Origin: Nonomuraea rubra
GTDB lineage: Bacteria; Actinomycetota; Actinomycetes; Streptosporangiales; Streptosporangiaceae
Length of the DNA: 64,000 nucleotides
Assembly: GCF_014207985.1 (NCBI RefSeq)
Contig: NZ_JACHMI010000001.1
Span: forward strand, 10,337,001 to 10,401,000
Direction of reading: 5' to 3'
Positions 1-7,642 of the stretch are shown one piece after another. A model generated the notes under the pieces. The model was given only the letters and a program-made list of their open reading frames with translations, ran no database searches and was not told the DNA's origin. Each line of letters opens with the position of its first letter. Within the stretch, counting starts at the first letter, position 1. The translations under genes were made by a program, and so were the position numbers.

Positions 1-896
1 ACGGGGGCGGCGTCGTACGGCTTCTTCAGCCCGCTCACCGACACCTTCACCTCGACGGTGGTGACGGTGTCGTTGCCGCTGGTCGTCTCGGTGGCGACCT
101 TGCCCACGCTCTTGACCTCGCCCTTCACGGTGGCGCCGTCGGGCAGCTCGACGGTGGCCCGCATGCCCTTCCTGACGAGGTGCTCGTCGGCGACGTCCAG
201 GGCGACGCGCACCTCGCGGGTGGTGCCGGTGGTGTCGAGCACGGGCCCGCTGGCGGTGTCGCCGAGTGCCTTGCGCAGCTCGGCGACGCGGATGCGGCCG
301 TCGGCCACGACGACGTCGCCCGGCTGGACGGTGCCGGTGACGTCGAGACCGAGGTCCTCCTGCCAGTCCTCGACCGCCTCCCTGGTGGCCCAGGTGAACT
401 CGTCGTCCACGTCGAAGCCGTCGTAGCCGAGCTTGTCCAGGTTGCGTTCGAGCAGCTCGACGTCCTTGCCCTCGACGCCGTCGCGCAGCTCACGGTACAG
501 GGGCATGGTGCCGTACAGGAGGGGGCGGCGGTCGGCGTCCACGCTGTAGACGGCGTGGCCCCTGGTGATGACGGAACCCTCGGCGGGCAGCCAGGTGATC
601 GTGCCCTGGGACTTGGCGCTGACCGTGAGGGGGTCGCCGTAGCCGAGGGTGCCGTCCACGGTCTTGGTCTCGGTGAGCGTCGTGCGGGTCACCTGGGCGG
701 TGGCCGGAGGGGTGCGGCCCGCGACGGCGGTGCCCGCGCTGTCGCCGCCGAAGCCCACGGCGGCGGCCGCGACGGCGGCGGCGAGCAGCGCGGCGCCGCC
801 CGTCCAGGCCAGGGCCCGGATCGGGCCGCGCCGTCGCGGCGGCAGGGCGCGCAGGGCGGGCCCTGGCGCGCGCGGGGCCTCCTCGACCTTCGTCAC
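1..896 (-). CDS. Peptidoglycan-binding-domain efflux adaptor (HlyD/MacA-like), 3' end outside window
   Basis: This is a membrane-anchored adaptor subunit of the kind that links an ABC or RND exporter to the cell envelope. It starts at GTG 896 and overlaps the lipoprotein stop by GTGA. An N-terminal basic stretch is followed by one membrane segment (about residues 30-50) and then an extracytoplasmic part. A peptidoglycan-binding repeat is visible (DVELLERNLDKLGYDGF, then ATREAVEDWQEDLGL), followed by a barrel-like segment (RATVELPDGATVKGEV). The reading frame is open to the left edge, so about 298 residues are seen and the C-terminus is missing. In other actinomycetes this adaptor type is followed by MacB-like ABC ATPase/permease genes, which would lie left of the window; that is inference. 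Two-component genes directly upstream suggest envelope-stress or antibiotic control. Confidence 0.8.
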   Translation of the reverse strand, partial: MTKVEEAPRAPGPALRALPPRRRGPIRALAWTGGAALLAAAVAAAAVGFGGDSAGTAVAGRTPPATAQVTRTTLTETKTVDGTLGYGDPLTVSAKSQGTITWLPAEGSVITRGHAVYSVDADRRPLLYGTMPLYRELRDGVEGKDVELLERNLDKLGYDGFDVDDEFTWATREAVEDWQEDLGLDVTGTVQPGDVVVADGRIRVAELRKALGDTASGPVLDTTGTTREVRVALDVADEHLVRKGMRATVELPDGATVKGEVKSVGKVATETTSGNDTVTTVEVKVSVSGLKKPYDAAP

Positions 897-1414
897 TGGC
901 CCGCTCCCCTCTTGGGGAAGGAGCCCCGGCAGGCCTCGAAGGCCTTCTGGAACGCGGGGTCGTCGCGCTTGATCGACCCCGCGCCGCCGCCGAAGGTCCC
1001 GTCGGGGTTGGGGTCGGGCATGTTCACGCCGTTCTCCCGCATGCACTTGGCGAACTCGCGGAGCAGCTCGATGTCCTCCGGCGTGCTCTGCTTGCGGTCC
1101 TTGAACGGGGACAGGTGGCGGCAGGCCTCGATGGCCTTCTTCGTCTTGCCGTCGGCGCCCTTCTCGGCGATCACGGCGAGGCCGCCGCTGCCGTCCGGGC
1201 CCGGGTCCTCCATGGGCACGCCGTGCTCGCGCATGCACTGGGCGAACTTCCTGCCCTGCTCCTGCGGGTCGGCCGAGGCGGTGGCGGTGGGCGAGGAGGT
1301 GGGCGTCGCGCTCGTGGCGGTCACCGAGGCGACGCCGGTGCCGCTCTGCTGGCTGCCGCAGCCGGCCGCCGCCAGGGCGGCGAGGAGGGCTGCGGCGAGG
1401 AGTGTCCGTGTCAT
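893..1414 (-). CDS. Small secreted lipoprotein with twin CMRE(H/N)GV repeats
   Basis: A 173-residue protein with a lipoprotein signal: hydrophobic N-terminus and lipobox AAAGC near residue 19. The mature part holds two copies of a Cys-containing unit, FAQCMREHGVPMEDPGPDG and FAKCMRENGVNMPDPNPDG, separated by about 50 residues with a third Cys (EACRHL) between them and a fourth (EACRGSF) near the end. The spacing suggests an internal duplication with paired cysteines. I recognise it only as a conserved actinobacterial lipoprotein that often sits beside efflux adaptors; no activity is known to me. It lies between the histidine kinase (24 nt gap) and the adaptor (4 nt overlap) and is probably co-transcribed with both. 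It could act as an outside-facing sensor or an accessory of the exporter (inference). Confidence 0.75.
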   Translation of the reverse strand: MTRTLLAAALLAALAAAGCGSQQSGTGVASVTATSATPTSSPTATASADPQEQGRKFAQCMREHGVPMEDPGPDGSGGLAVIAEKGADGKTKKAIEACRHLSPFKDRKQSTPEDIELLREFAKCMRENGVNMPDPNPDGTFGGGAGSIKRDDPAFQKAFEACRGSFPKRGAGQ

Positions 1415-1438
1415 GCCTCCGAATGTGCCGAGCGCCGT

Positions 1439-2836
1439 TCAGAGCGGGCTCGGAGTCACCTCGGAGCCAGGTAGGAGTACGCGGAACGCGGCGCCCCTGC
1501 CGGGCGCGGTGTCGAGCTCGACGCGGCCGCCGTGGGCGCGCACGATCGCGGAGACGATGGCCAGGCCGAGCCCGGCGCCGCCGTCGGCCCTGGATCTGCC
1601 CTGGCCGACCCGGTAGAGACGGTCGAACAGGCGTGGCACGTGCTCGGGCGGCACGCCGGGCCCGGTGTCGGCCACCTCCAGCACGCCCAGGTGCCCGATG
1701 CTGCCGACCTTGACGGTGATGGACGCCTCGGCGGGGGTGTGGCAGAGCGCGTTGCCGATGAGGTTGGCGGCGACCTGGCGCAGGCGGGCCTCGTCGCCCA
1801 CGACCGAGACGGGGGTGAGCCTGCCGTCCAGCCCGGCCAGCCTGACCTGGCGTTCCGGCACGCGGACGCGGGCGTCGCGGATGGTGTCGGCGGCGACCTC
1901 CAGCAGGTCCACGGGCCGGCGGTCCAGCGGGCGTTCCTCGTCGAGCTGGGCGAGCGTGAGCAGGTCGTCGACCAGGACGCTCATCCTGGCGGCCTCGTCC
2001 TCGATCCTGCGCATGGCCTCGTCGGCGTCGCCGCCACCCCTGCGGTGCAGCTCCGCGAAGCCGCGTACGGAGGTCAGGGGGGTGCGCAGCTCGTGGGAGG
2101 CGTCGGCGAGGAAGCTGCGCATGCGGGCCTCGGAGCCGGTCCTGGCGGCGATCTCGGACTGGAGGCGGTCGAGCATGACGTTCATGGCGGCGGCCAGGCG
2201 GCCGGGCTCGGTGCGCGGGTCCGCGGCGAGCACGCGGCGGGCGAAGTCGCCGCGGGCGATGTGCCCGGCCGTGGCCTCCATCCTGGTCAGGGGACGCAGG
2301 CCGAGGCGTACGACGGCGTTGGCGCTCAGCCCGATCAGGAGCAGCACCACGGCGCTGACGGCGAAGGCGATGGCGATGGCCGCGGTCTGGGTCTGCTCCA
2401 GCCCGGCGAGCGACTGGGCGAACACCAGGAGGTCGCCGTCGGGCAGCGCGGCGGCGCGGATCCGCCAGGAGGGGCCGCTGGAGCCGGGCACGGTGTAGTT
2501 GACGCCGACCTCGATCTCGCCGATGACGGGGCGCGGCTGGCCGTCGTCGGCGGAGCTGCTGGATTGCAGCGAGCCGTCAGGGTTGTAGATCATGATGCGC
2601 TGGACGGCGGCGATCCGCTTGGCGATCACGTCGTTGAGCGTGACGGGCATCCTGGTGAACGTCGTGACGGCCTTGGTGCTCAGGACCCTGGTGATCTGCT
2701 GGAGCTCGCCGTCCACGCGGTCCATCAGGTGGTCGCGCAGCAGCGCGATGCCGACGACGTTGGAGAGCACGAGGCCGAGCGTGGCGAGCCCGAGCACGGC
2801 CATGACGAGGCGGGAACGCAGGCTCCAGGCTTTCAT
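1439..2836 (-). CDS. Sensor histidine kinase, OmpR-partner type
   Basis: A 465-residue membrane histidine kinase that should autophosphorylate and pass phosphate to the adjacent response regulator. Membrane helices lie near residues 8-33 and 155-175 and enclose an extracellular sensor of about 115 residues. A HAMP linker follows (RLGLRPLTRMEATAGHIARG). The H-box SHELRTPLTSVRG lies near residue 245, the N-box is NLIGNALCHTP, and the G-boxes are DTGPGVPPEH and GAGLGLAIVSAIVRAHGG. All catalytic motifs are intact. The ATG overlaps the response-regulator stop by ATGA, so the pair is translationally coupled. The ligand cannot be read from the sequence. Context (lipoprotein plus efflux adaptor downstream, erm divergent) suggests a cell-envelope or antibiotic signal (inference). 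Confidence 0.93.
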   Translation of the reverse strand: MKAWSLRSRLVMAVLGLATLGLVLSNVVGIALLRDHLMDRVDGELQQITRVLSTKAVTTFTRMPVTLNDVIAKRIAAVQRIMIYNPDGSLQSSSSADDGQPRPVIGEIEVGVNYTVPGSSGPSWRIRAAALPDGDLLVFAQSLAGLEQTQTAAIAIAFAVSAVVLLLIGLSANAVVRLGLRPLTRMEATAGHIARGDFARRVLAADPRTEPGRLAAAMNVMLDRLQSEIAARTGSEARMRSFLADASHELRTPLTSVRGFAELHRRGGGDADEAMRRIEDEAARMSVLVDDLLTLAQLDEERPLDRRPVDLLEVAADTIRDARVRVPERQVRLAGLDGRLTPVSVVGDEARLRQVAANLIGNALCHTPAEASITVKVGSIGHLGVLEVADTGPGVPPEHVPRLFDRLYRVGQGRSRADGGAGLGLAIVSAIVRAHGGRVELDTAPGRGAAFRVLLPGSEVTPSPL

Positions 2837-3510
2837 CGCGGGGTCCTCAACGTGTAGCCGACGCCGCGCACGGTGTGGATGAGCTGCGGCTCGAACTTGT
2901 CGATCTTCTTTCGCAGGTAGTAGACGTACGACTCGACGATGCTGGAGTCGCCGTCGAAGTCATAGCGCCAGACGCTGTCGAGGATCTGCGCCTTGCTGAC
3001 CACCCGGCCGGCGTTGGCGAGCAGGTATTCGAGCAGGTTGAACTCGGTGGGCGACAGGTCGACCGGCACGCCGGCCCTGCGTACCTCGTGGGCCTGCGGG
3101 TCCAGCTCCAGGTCGGCGTAGCGCAGTACGTCGGGCTCGGGGGCGGCGCGGCTGCGGCGCAGGATGGCGCGGATGCGCAGCACGACCTCCTCCAGGCTGA
3201 ACGGCTTGGCCACGTAGTCGTCGGCGCCCAGCGTGAGCCCCTGCACGCGGTCCTCGACCCGGTCGCGGGCGGTCAGGAACAGCACGGGGACGCTCTCGCC
3301 GAGCCGCCTGGCGACCTCGAACCCGTCGAAGTCCTCCAGCATCACGTCGAGCACCACGATGTCGGGCCTGAACTCCCTGGCGGCCGTCACCGCCTCCGCG
3401 CCCGTCCCGGCGGTCCTGACGTCGAACGAGACCAGACGCAGGGTCTGGGAGAGCAGGGCGCGGATGTTCGGCTCGTCGTCCACGACGAGCACCCTGGCCG
3501 GTCGGTCCAT
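2833..3510 (-). CDS. OmpR/PhoB-family response regulator
   Basis: A 225-residue response regulator. The receiver domain carries the acidic pair Asp11-Asp12, phospho-acceptor Asp55 (VVLDVML) and the conserved Lys in VAKPFSLEEV. The C-terminal winged helix is visible from about residue 130 (DLSPTEFNLLEYLLAN, VGYTLRTPR). The ATG at 3510 has a GGAG three bases upstream. It is the first gene of the minus-strand run that continues with the kinase, lipoprotein and adaptor. A pair of 10-bp direct repeats 11 bp apart lies 23-43 bp upstream of the start, the geometry expected for an OmpR-type dimer, so autoregulation is likely (inference). Confidence 0.95.
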   Translation of the reverse strand: MDRPARVLVVDDEPNIRALLSQTLRLVSFDVRTAGTGAEAVTAAREFRPDIVVLDVMLEDFDGFEVARRLGESVPVLFLTARDRVEDRVQGLTLGADDYVAKPFSLEEVVLRIRAILRRSRAAPEPDVLRYADLELDPQAHEVRRAGVPVDLSPTEFNLLEYLLANAGRVVSKAQILDSVWRYDFDGDSSIVESYVYYLRKKIDKFEPQLIHTVRGVGYTLRTPR

Positions 3511-3532
3511 GCTCCAAGGTTTACCCGAGCCA

Positions 3533-3553
3533 GTTCAAAGCGGGCTCAAAGCG
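3533..3553. promoter_or_regulatory. Direct repeat with 11-bp period, candidate response-regulator box
   Basis: Two near-identical decamers, GTTCAAAGCG (3533-3542) and GCTCAAAGCG (3544-3553), start exactly 11 bp apart. OmpR-family regulators usually bind such tandem half-sites one helical turn apart. The box lies between the divergent response-regulator gene and the erm promoter, so one bound dimer could affect both. The assignment is inferred from geometry and position. Confidence 0.5.
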
Positions 3554-3592
3554 TTTATTCGGTTGCCCGTCCGCAGGCGCGCCGCCTAGCGT
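3554..3592 (+). promoter_or_regulatory. WhiB7-type promoter for the erm leader transcript
   Basis: The sequence shows TTTATT (3554-3559), 3 bp, then TTGCCC (3563-3568) as the -35, an 18-bp spacer and TAGCGT (3587-3592) as the -10. An AT-rich tract 3 bp upstream of the -35 is the known architecture of WhiB7/SigA promoters, which drive erm and other ribosome-protection genes in actinobacteria. The expected transcription start is at 3599-3600, on the ATG of the leader peptide, so the leader would be translated from a leaderless end. WhiB7 control is inferred. Confidence 0.55.
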
Positions 3593-3599
3593 GATCCGC

Positions 3600-3665
3600 A
3601 TGTCATGCATGTTCACCTGCCAGGTTTTCATCCGCATCCGCCGCGGCCGGGCTCTGGCCCGCTAG
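3600..3665 (+). CDS. Putative erm leader peptide (21 residues, RIR stalling motif)
   Basis: A 21-codon open frame from ATG 3600 to TAG 3665 encodes MSCMFTCQVFIRIRRGRALA plus a final R. It begins at the predicted transcription start, so it is probably read leaderless. It contains Arg-Ile-Arg at residues 12-14. Arg-X-Arg and similar plus-X-plus motifs are the established class of macrolide-dependent ribosome arrest sequence, as in the ErmD leader. Its stop codon touches the left arm of a hairpin (3665-3672 with 3697-3704). Role as an attenuator leader is inferred from position, size and motif; it is too short for ordinary gene finding. Confidence 0.55.
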   Translation: MSCMFTCQVFIRIRRGRALAR

Positions 3666-3756
3666 CGGACGCGGTGACTTCTCACACCTGAGCCGAGCGT
3701 CCGCAGGCGCGCCCAGGGCCCTTCGAGACCCGTTCATCTCGAGGACCCGGAAGGGC
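3665..3756 (+). promoter_or_regulatory. Attenuator hairpins; second one sequesters the erm Shine-Dalgarno
   Basis: Two stems follow the leader peptide. Stem A pairs GCGGACGC (3665-3672) with GCGTCCGC (3697-3704) and has a smaller GGTG/CACC pairing in its loop. Stem B pairs GCCCTTC (3718-3724) with GAAGGGC (3750-3756), with an inner stem TCGAGA/TCTCGA (3723-3728, 3737-3742) competing or stacking inside it. The right arm of stem B contains the erm Shine-Dalgarno AAGGG, 7 nt before GTG 3763, so translation would be blocked while stem B stands. This matches classical translational attenuation of erm genes. The pairings are read directly from sequence; the switch itself is inferred. Confidence 0.55.
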
Positions 3757-3762
3757 AGTGCT

Positions 3763-4590
3763 GTGGCGCAGAATTTCGCGCACGGAAACTATTCACACAC
3801 CCAGAAGAAGGCCAGGAAAGGCGGCGGTGGCGGTCGCACGCCCGTTGACCGGGCGCGGCGCGAGCTGTCGCAGAACTTCCTGGTCGACAGGCATGCCGTC
3901 GACCTGATGATCAAGGCGGCCGCGCCGGAGGGGCTGGTGCTGGAGCCCGGCCCCGGCGAGGGCGTGCTCACCCTGGCGCTCGCGGAGGCGGGCGCGCGGG
4001 TGATCGGCTACGAGCTCGATCCGCGGCTGGCCGGGCGGCTGGCCTCGCGTACGCGCGGCGACTCCAGGATCGACGTGGTCAGGGGCGACTTCACCACGGC
4101 GCGGGCACCGCGCGAGCCGTTCGCGGTCGTGGGGAACATCCCCTACTCCGTCACGTCGAAGATCGTGGACTGGTGCCTGCGGGCGCCGGCCCTGACCTCG
4201 GCGACGCTGCTCACCCAGCGGGAGTACGCCCGCAAGCGCACCGGCGACTACGGCCGGTGGAGCCTGGTCACGGTGGAGTCGTGGCCGTGGTTCGACTGGC
4301 GGCTGGGCGACACGGTCGGCAGGGAGAGCTTCCGCCCGGTGCCGTCGGTCGACTCGGCGATCCTGCGCCTGGAGCGCAGGCCGGAGCCGCTGGTGCAGGA
4401 CCGCCGCTCCTACCAGGAGCTGGTGGAGCTGGGCTTCGGCGGGGTGGGCGGCTCGGTGCGGGCCTCGCTGAAGCCCCGCTACGACGGCGTGGACGCCGCG
4501 CTGGCGGCGGCCGGGGTGGCCCGCGACGCCGTCGTGGGCCACGTCCACCCTGACCAGTGGGTCACGTTGTGGGGGCGCCTATGCCGGTGA
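3763..4590 (+). CDS. erm: ErmE-like 23S rRNA (adenine-N6) methyltransferase
   Basis: A 275-residue SAM-dependent enzyme expected to methylate A2058 of 23S rRNA and give macrolide-lincosamide-streptogramin B resistance. The start is GTG 3763 with AAGGG upstream. A basic, Gly-rich N-terminal tail (KKARKGGGGG) precedes the Erm core: ELSQNFLVD, SAM motif I LEPGPGEGVLT, motif II YELDPRLAG, motif III VRGDF, and catalytic motif IV VVGNIPYSVTS. The RKRTGDYGRWS and GVGGSVRASL segments match the ErmE branch. Housekeeping KsgA is the main alternative, but the tail, the KRTGDYGRW block and the attenuator-like leader favour Erm. Its 3' end overlaps the convergent glycosyltransferase gene by 29 bp. Confidence 0.9.
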   Translation: MAQNFAHGNYSHTQKKARKGGGGGRTPVDRARRELSQNFLVDRHAVDLMIKAAAPEGLVLEPGPGEGVLTLALAEAGARVIGYELDPRLAGRLASRTRGDSRIDVVRGDFTTARAPREPFAVVGNIPYSVTSKIVDWCLRAPALTSATLLTQREYARKRTGDYGRWSLVTVESWPWFDWRLGDTVGRESFRPVPSVDSAILRLERRPEPLVQDRRSYQELVELGFGGVGGSVRASLKPRYDGVDAALAAAGVARDAVVGHVHPDQWVTLWGRLCR

Positions 4591-5953
4591 CCTGACGCGG
4601 GAGGGACGACCGCGCCCCCGGGGCCGCCGCGATGTGGCGGTCCCACGGCATGGCCAGCAGGAGGATCGGCAGCAGCACGATCGACGCCCGCGACCAGTAC
4701 GTGTGCTGCAGCCACCACCCGTTGACGTCGAACTGCGTCATGACGAGGTAGCCGTAACCCGACCACAACGAGACGCCGATGATGGCCGGCCAGGCGAACC
4801 GGGTGGGCCTGGCCACCAGGAACGGCATGAACCACAGCAGGTACTGGGCGCCGAGCCGGGGCGTCACGACCATGAAGATGAGCAGGATGGCCGTGGTCAT
4901 GTCGATCGGGTCGGCCCGGCGCCACCAGAGGACGGCGAGGATGACGCAGACGTAGATGAGGTTGGTGCCGAACGAGGCCATCTCGGGCTCCAGGGACCAG
5001 CTGCCCTCGGTGAACCACGGCGTCCAGCCCCATTCGCCCACGATGGGCCGGATGTCGCGGATGGTGTCGATGACCGCCGGGAGCTGGTTGATCGACGTGC
5101 CCGCGAAGATCGGCAGCGTCACGAAGAAGAAGATCGGGACCAGGCCGGTGGTGAACAGGGCGGCGATCCGGGCGCGCAGGTTCGGCAGGAGCAGCAGGAA
5201 GCCGGGGATCAGCCAGATCGGCCAGCTCTTGGCGCACAGTGCCAGGCCCATGAGCACGCCGGCCAGCAGACCGCGCTTGAGGTGGGCCCGGTCGCCGGGG
5301 CCGGGCAGCAGCGCCCGGTGCAGCATGCCGCCGCGGCCGATCACCCGGGGCACGGAGGCCCGCACGCCGTACGCGGCCACGCCCGCGCGCACCTTGGCCA
5401 CCACGTCGGTGACCAGGCCCGGCCTGTCGGGGTCGCCGGGGCCCCTGGCCACCACGAACGCGGCCACGCCGAACACCAGCGCGACGGGCTCCACCTGGCC
5501 ATGGACGGAGGCGATGAGCACGGCGAGCGGGTTGAGCGCGTACTGCAGGGCGCGCAGCGACGCCTTGGGGCCGCCGGCCAGCTTGGCGACGAGCGGGATG
5601 AGCACGATGTCGGCGACCACGGTGACCAGGCGGCCGGCGTACTCCCACGGGATGCCCAGCCACAGCAGGATGCCGTACACGTACGGGATGGTCGGCAGGA
5701 AGTGCCAGCCACCCTCGCTCGCGAGCACGGGGTCCTCGCCCCGCAGCACGGCCTCGCCCGCGGGCTTGAAACTCTCGACGAAGTCGACCGGCTGCCAGCT
5801 GTCGATGGCCGAGGTGTACATGATGAGCACGCGGACGGCGACGCCCACGAGGATCGCGACCGCGAGATGCGGACGCCAATCACGCCATTGAGCGACAAGG
5901 GCGAGCACGACACCGGCGACGAGGACGATCCCCGTGAGAACTGCGTAATCCAT
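4562..5953 (-). CDS. Polytopic GT-C/GT87-like glycosyltransferase
   Basis: A 463-residue integral membrane protein with about ten hydrophobic segments. It resembles GT-C/DUF2029-type mannosyltransferases that use polyprenyl-phosphate sugars outside the membrane. The first extracellular loop carries an acidic patch after TM2 (MYTSAIDSWQPVDFVESFKP), where GT-C enzymes keep a catalytic Asp. ALNPLAVLIASVHGQVEP and LCAKSWPIWLIPGFLLL are typical of this group. It starts at ATG 5953 with nothing recognisable between it and the divergent gene at 6071. It is convergent with erm. The sugar acceptor is unknown; an actinobacterial lipoglycan or polysaccharide is likely (inference). Confidence 0.7.
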   Translation of the reverse strand: MDYAVLTGIVLVAGVVLALVAQWRDWRPHLAVAILVGVAVRVLIMYTSAIDSWQPVDFVESFKPAGEAVLRGEDPVLASEGGWHFLPTIPYVYGILLWLGIPWEYAGRLVTVVADIVLIPLVAKLAGGPKASLRALQYALNPLAVLIASVHGQVEPVALVFGVAAFVVARGPGDPDRPGLVTDVVAKVRAGVAAYGVRASVPRVIGRGGMLHRALLPGPGDRAHLKRGLLAGVLMGLALCAKSWPIWLIPGFLLLLPNLRARIAALFTTGLVPIFFFVTLPIFAGTSINQLPAVIDTIRDIRPIVGEWGWTPWFTEGSWSLEPEMASFGTNLIYVCVILAVLWWRRADPIDMTTAILLIFMVVTPRLGAQYLLWFMPFLVARPTRFAWPAIIGVSLWSGYGYLVMTQFDVNGWWLQHTYWSRASIVLLPILLLAMPWDRHIAAAPGARSSLPRQVTGIGAPTT

Positions 5954-6070
5954 GGCGGCCTCTAGCCTGCCGTAACCAGAGGACTACTGCCACCAGGGCT
6001 TCCAATTCTTATCCCCGACATGCCGACACGTATCCCGATACGACATCACCGTCTGTGTTGAACTTTTTCC

Positions 6071-7642
6071 ATGGGGGGATCGCAGGTCAACCAGGCACTG
6101 GTCAGGCTCTACTTCGAGGTGAGAGATGGGTTGCGCGACCCGGTCGCGGCCTGGGCGAAACTCACAGGGAACTCACAGCTCTACCAGCGCGCCCGCGGCG
6201 AGCGGCGGGTGCCGCTGGACGACGCGACGGCCGCGGAGCTGACGGCGGCGGCGATGGCGTACACGGCGGCCTGTCACGGGGCCGAGCAGGTGGCGGCACT
6301 GGCCACCTCGCCGCTGGCGCGGGTGGTCGGCGGGCTCGGCGGCGCGGTGCTGACCGAGCACCCGTGCGCGCCCGAGCAGGTGCTGGGGCCCCGGTTCGCG
6401 GGCCCGGGGGCCGACGACTGGGCGCGAGCGGCGCACGTGCTGCTGTGGGGCGAGAACAACCGGCTCGTCCGGACGGCGGACACGCCGTGGGTGATCGCCG
6501 GGCGGTACAAGGGGCAGAAGGTGGTCGCGATCGGCACGCACCCGACGCGGCTGTCCGACGAGACGCTGGTGGTGCGGCCCGGCACGGACGGGGCGCTGGC
6601 GATGGCCATGGGGCACGTGCTGCTCAAGGAGTTCTTCCTGGACAGGACGCCGTTCGCCGCGCACGCCATGGAGCGCACCGATCTGCCGTTCCTGGTGCGG
6701 CTGCGGGAGCGCGAGTCGGGGTACGTGCCCGGCGGGCTGACCGGCGGCGCGTACGGGCGGCTCAGCCTGTACGGGGCGGAGGCCGTGGAGGTCCTGCTGC
6801 CGCGCTTCGACTACGGGCCCGGGGTGCTGCGGCGCGGCGTGCCGGTGCTGCGGGACGGCGGCGAGCTGGTGACGACCGTGTTCGATCTGCTGCTGGCCGC
6901 CTACGGGGTGGCGCGGCCCGGGCTGCCGGGCGTGTGGCCAGGCGGGTACGAGGACCGCGCGGAGCCGTACACGCCCGCCTGGCAGGAGGCGTACACGGGG
7001 GTGGCCGCGTCGCGGGCGCTGAAGACGGCGCGGGAGCTGGGGGTGACGGCGGAGAAGACCGGTGGCCGGTGCGTGATCGTGCCGGGACGGCTGGAGACGC
7101 CGCACGCCGACACCGCCTACCGGGCGATGCTGGCGTTGCTGGTGCTGACCGGGTGCGGCGGCGGGTGGGCGCAGGCGGGGCAGGAGGGGATCCCGCTGGT
7201 GCCGTACCTGTGCCTGCACGCGTGCGGCGAGGACCGCTCCGACGTGGGCGCGCTGAGCTGGGCGCTGGCGGAGGGCCTGTTCGCGCGCAGGTCGGCGCGC
7301 TCGGTGCTGCTGGAGGCGGTGGCGGACGGCTGGCCGATGGCACCGCCGCCGCGCGTGCTGGCGCTGCCGCGGCCCATCTACCCGCTGCCGCCGGGCGTGG
7401 ACCTGCTGATCGGGCCGGACGAGCACTGCGACCTGTCGCCGCCCGACCCCGAGCTGGTGGCCGCCGCGCTGGCCAGGATGGCCGGCGGGACACCCCCGGC
7501 CGAGGCCGGCGGCGCGGCCGCGGCCGGGCGGATGCGGCTGCTGGTGGATCACGCCTGGATGCACGAGTACGGCGAGGCGCTGCCCACCTACCGCCCGCCC
7601 GGCCTGGGCCTGCCGGTCAAGCCGACGCAACTGGTCAGGTGA
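6071..7642 (+). CDS. Truncated NarG-like molybdopterin oxidoreductase paralogue
   Basis: A 523-residue protein related to the nitrate reductase alpha subunit, which is usually about 1,200 residues. Segments line up with NarG in order: LYQRARG near residue 38, then WGENN, RYKGQKVVAIG, VVRPGTDGALAMAMGHVLLK, LPFLVRLRERESGYVPG, and late TPAWQEAYTGV and VLTGCGGGWAQAGQEGIPLV. The N-terminal HxxxC...C iron-sulphur region of NarG is absent. The conserved segment that supplies the molybdenum-ligand Asp (YxDLPPASPQ in NarG) is replaced by LTEHPCAPEQVLG. Large internal and C-terminal parts are also missing. No narHJI genes lie nearby. It is therefore probably not a nitrate reductase and may be a non-catalytic or repurposed pterin-binding protein. 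ATG 6071 lacks a clear Shine-Dalgarno, so the exact start is uncertain. Confidence 0.65.
   Translation: MGGSQVNQALVRLYFEVRDGLRDPVAAWAKLTGNSQLYQRARGERRVPLDDATAAELTAAAMAYTAACHGAEQVAALATSPLARVVGGLGGAVLTEHPCAPEQVLGPRFAGPGADDWARAAHVLLWGENNRLVRTADTPWVIAGRYKGQKVVAIGTHPTRLSDETLVVRPGTDGALAMAMGHVLLKEFFLDRTPFAAHAMERTDLPFLVRLRERESGYVPGGLTGGAYGRLSLYGAEAVEVLLPRFDYGPGVLRRGVPVLRDGGELVTTVFDLLLAAYGVARPGLPGVWPGGYEDRAEPYTPAWQEAYTGVAASRALKTARELGVTAEKTGGRCVIVPGRLETPHADTAYRAMLALLVLTGCGGGWAQAGQEGIPLVPYLCLHACGEDRSDVGALSWALAEGLFARRSARSVLLEAVADGWPMAPPPRVLALPRPIYPLPPGVDLLIGPDEHCDLSPPDPELVAAALARMAGGTPPAEAGGAAAAGRMRLLVDHAWMHEYGEALPTYRPPGLGLPVKPTQLVR

Noticed and set aside
3568..3713. Repeat CGTCCGCAGGCGCGCC at 3568-3583 and 3698-3713 as a competing RNA arm
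   Set aside because: The first copy lies in the promoter spacer upstream of the predicted transcript start, so it would not be in the RNA; kept only as a curiosity.
3763..4590. KsgA/Dim1 housekeeping dimethyltransferase
   Set aside because: The KRTGDYGRWS block, basic Gly-rich tail, and attenuator-like leader favour Erm; related fold explains the shared motifs.
6071..7642. Functional respiratory nitrate reductase alpha subunit
   Set aside because: Less than half the normal length, with FeS and Mo-ligand regions absent and no narHJI genes nearby.
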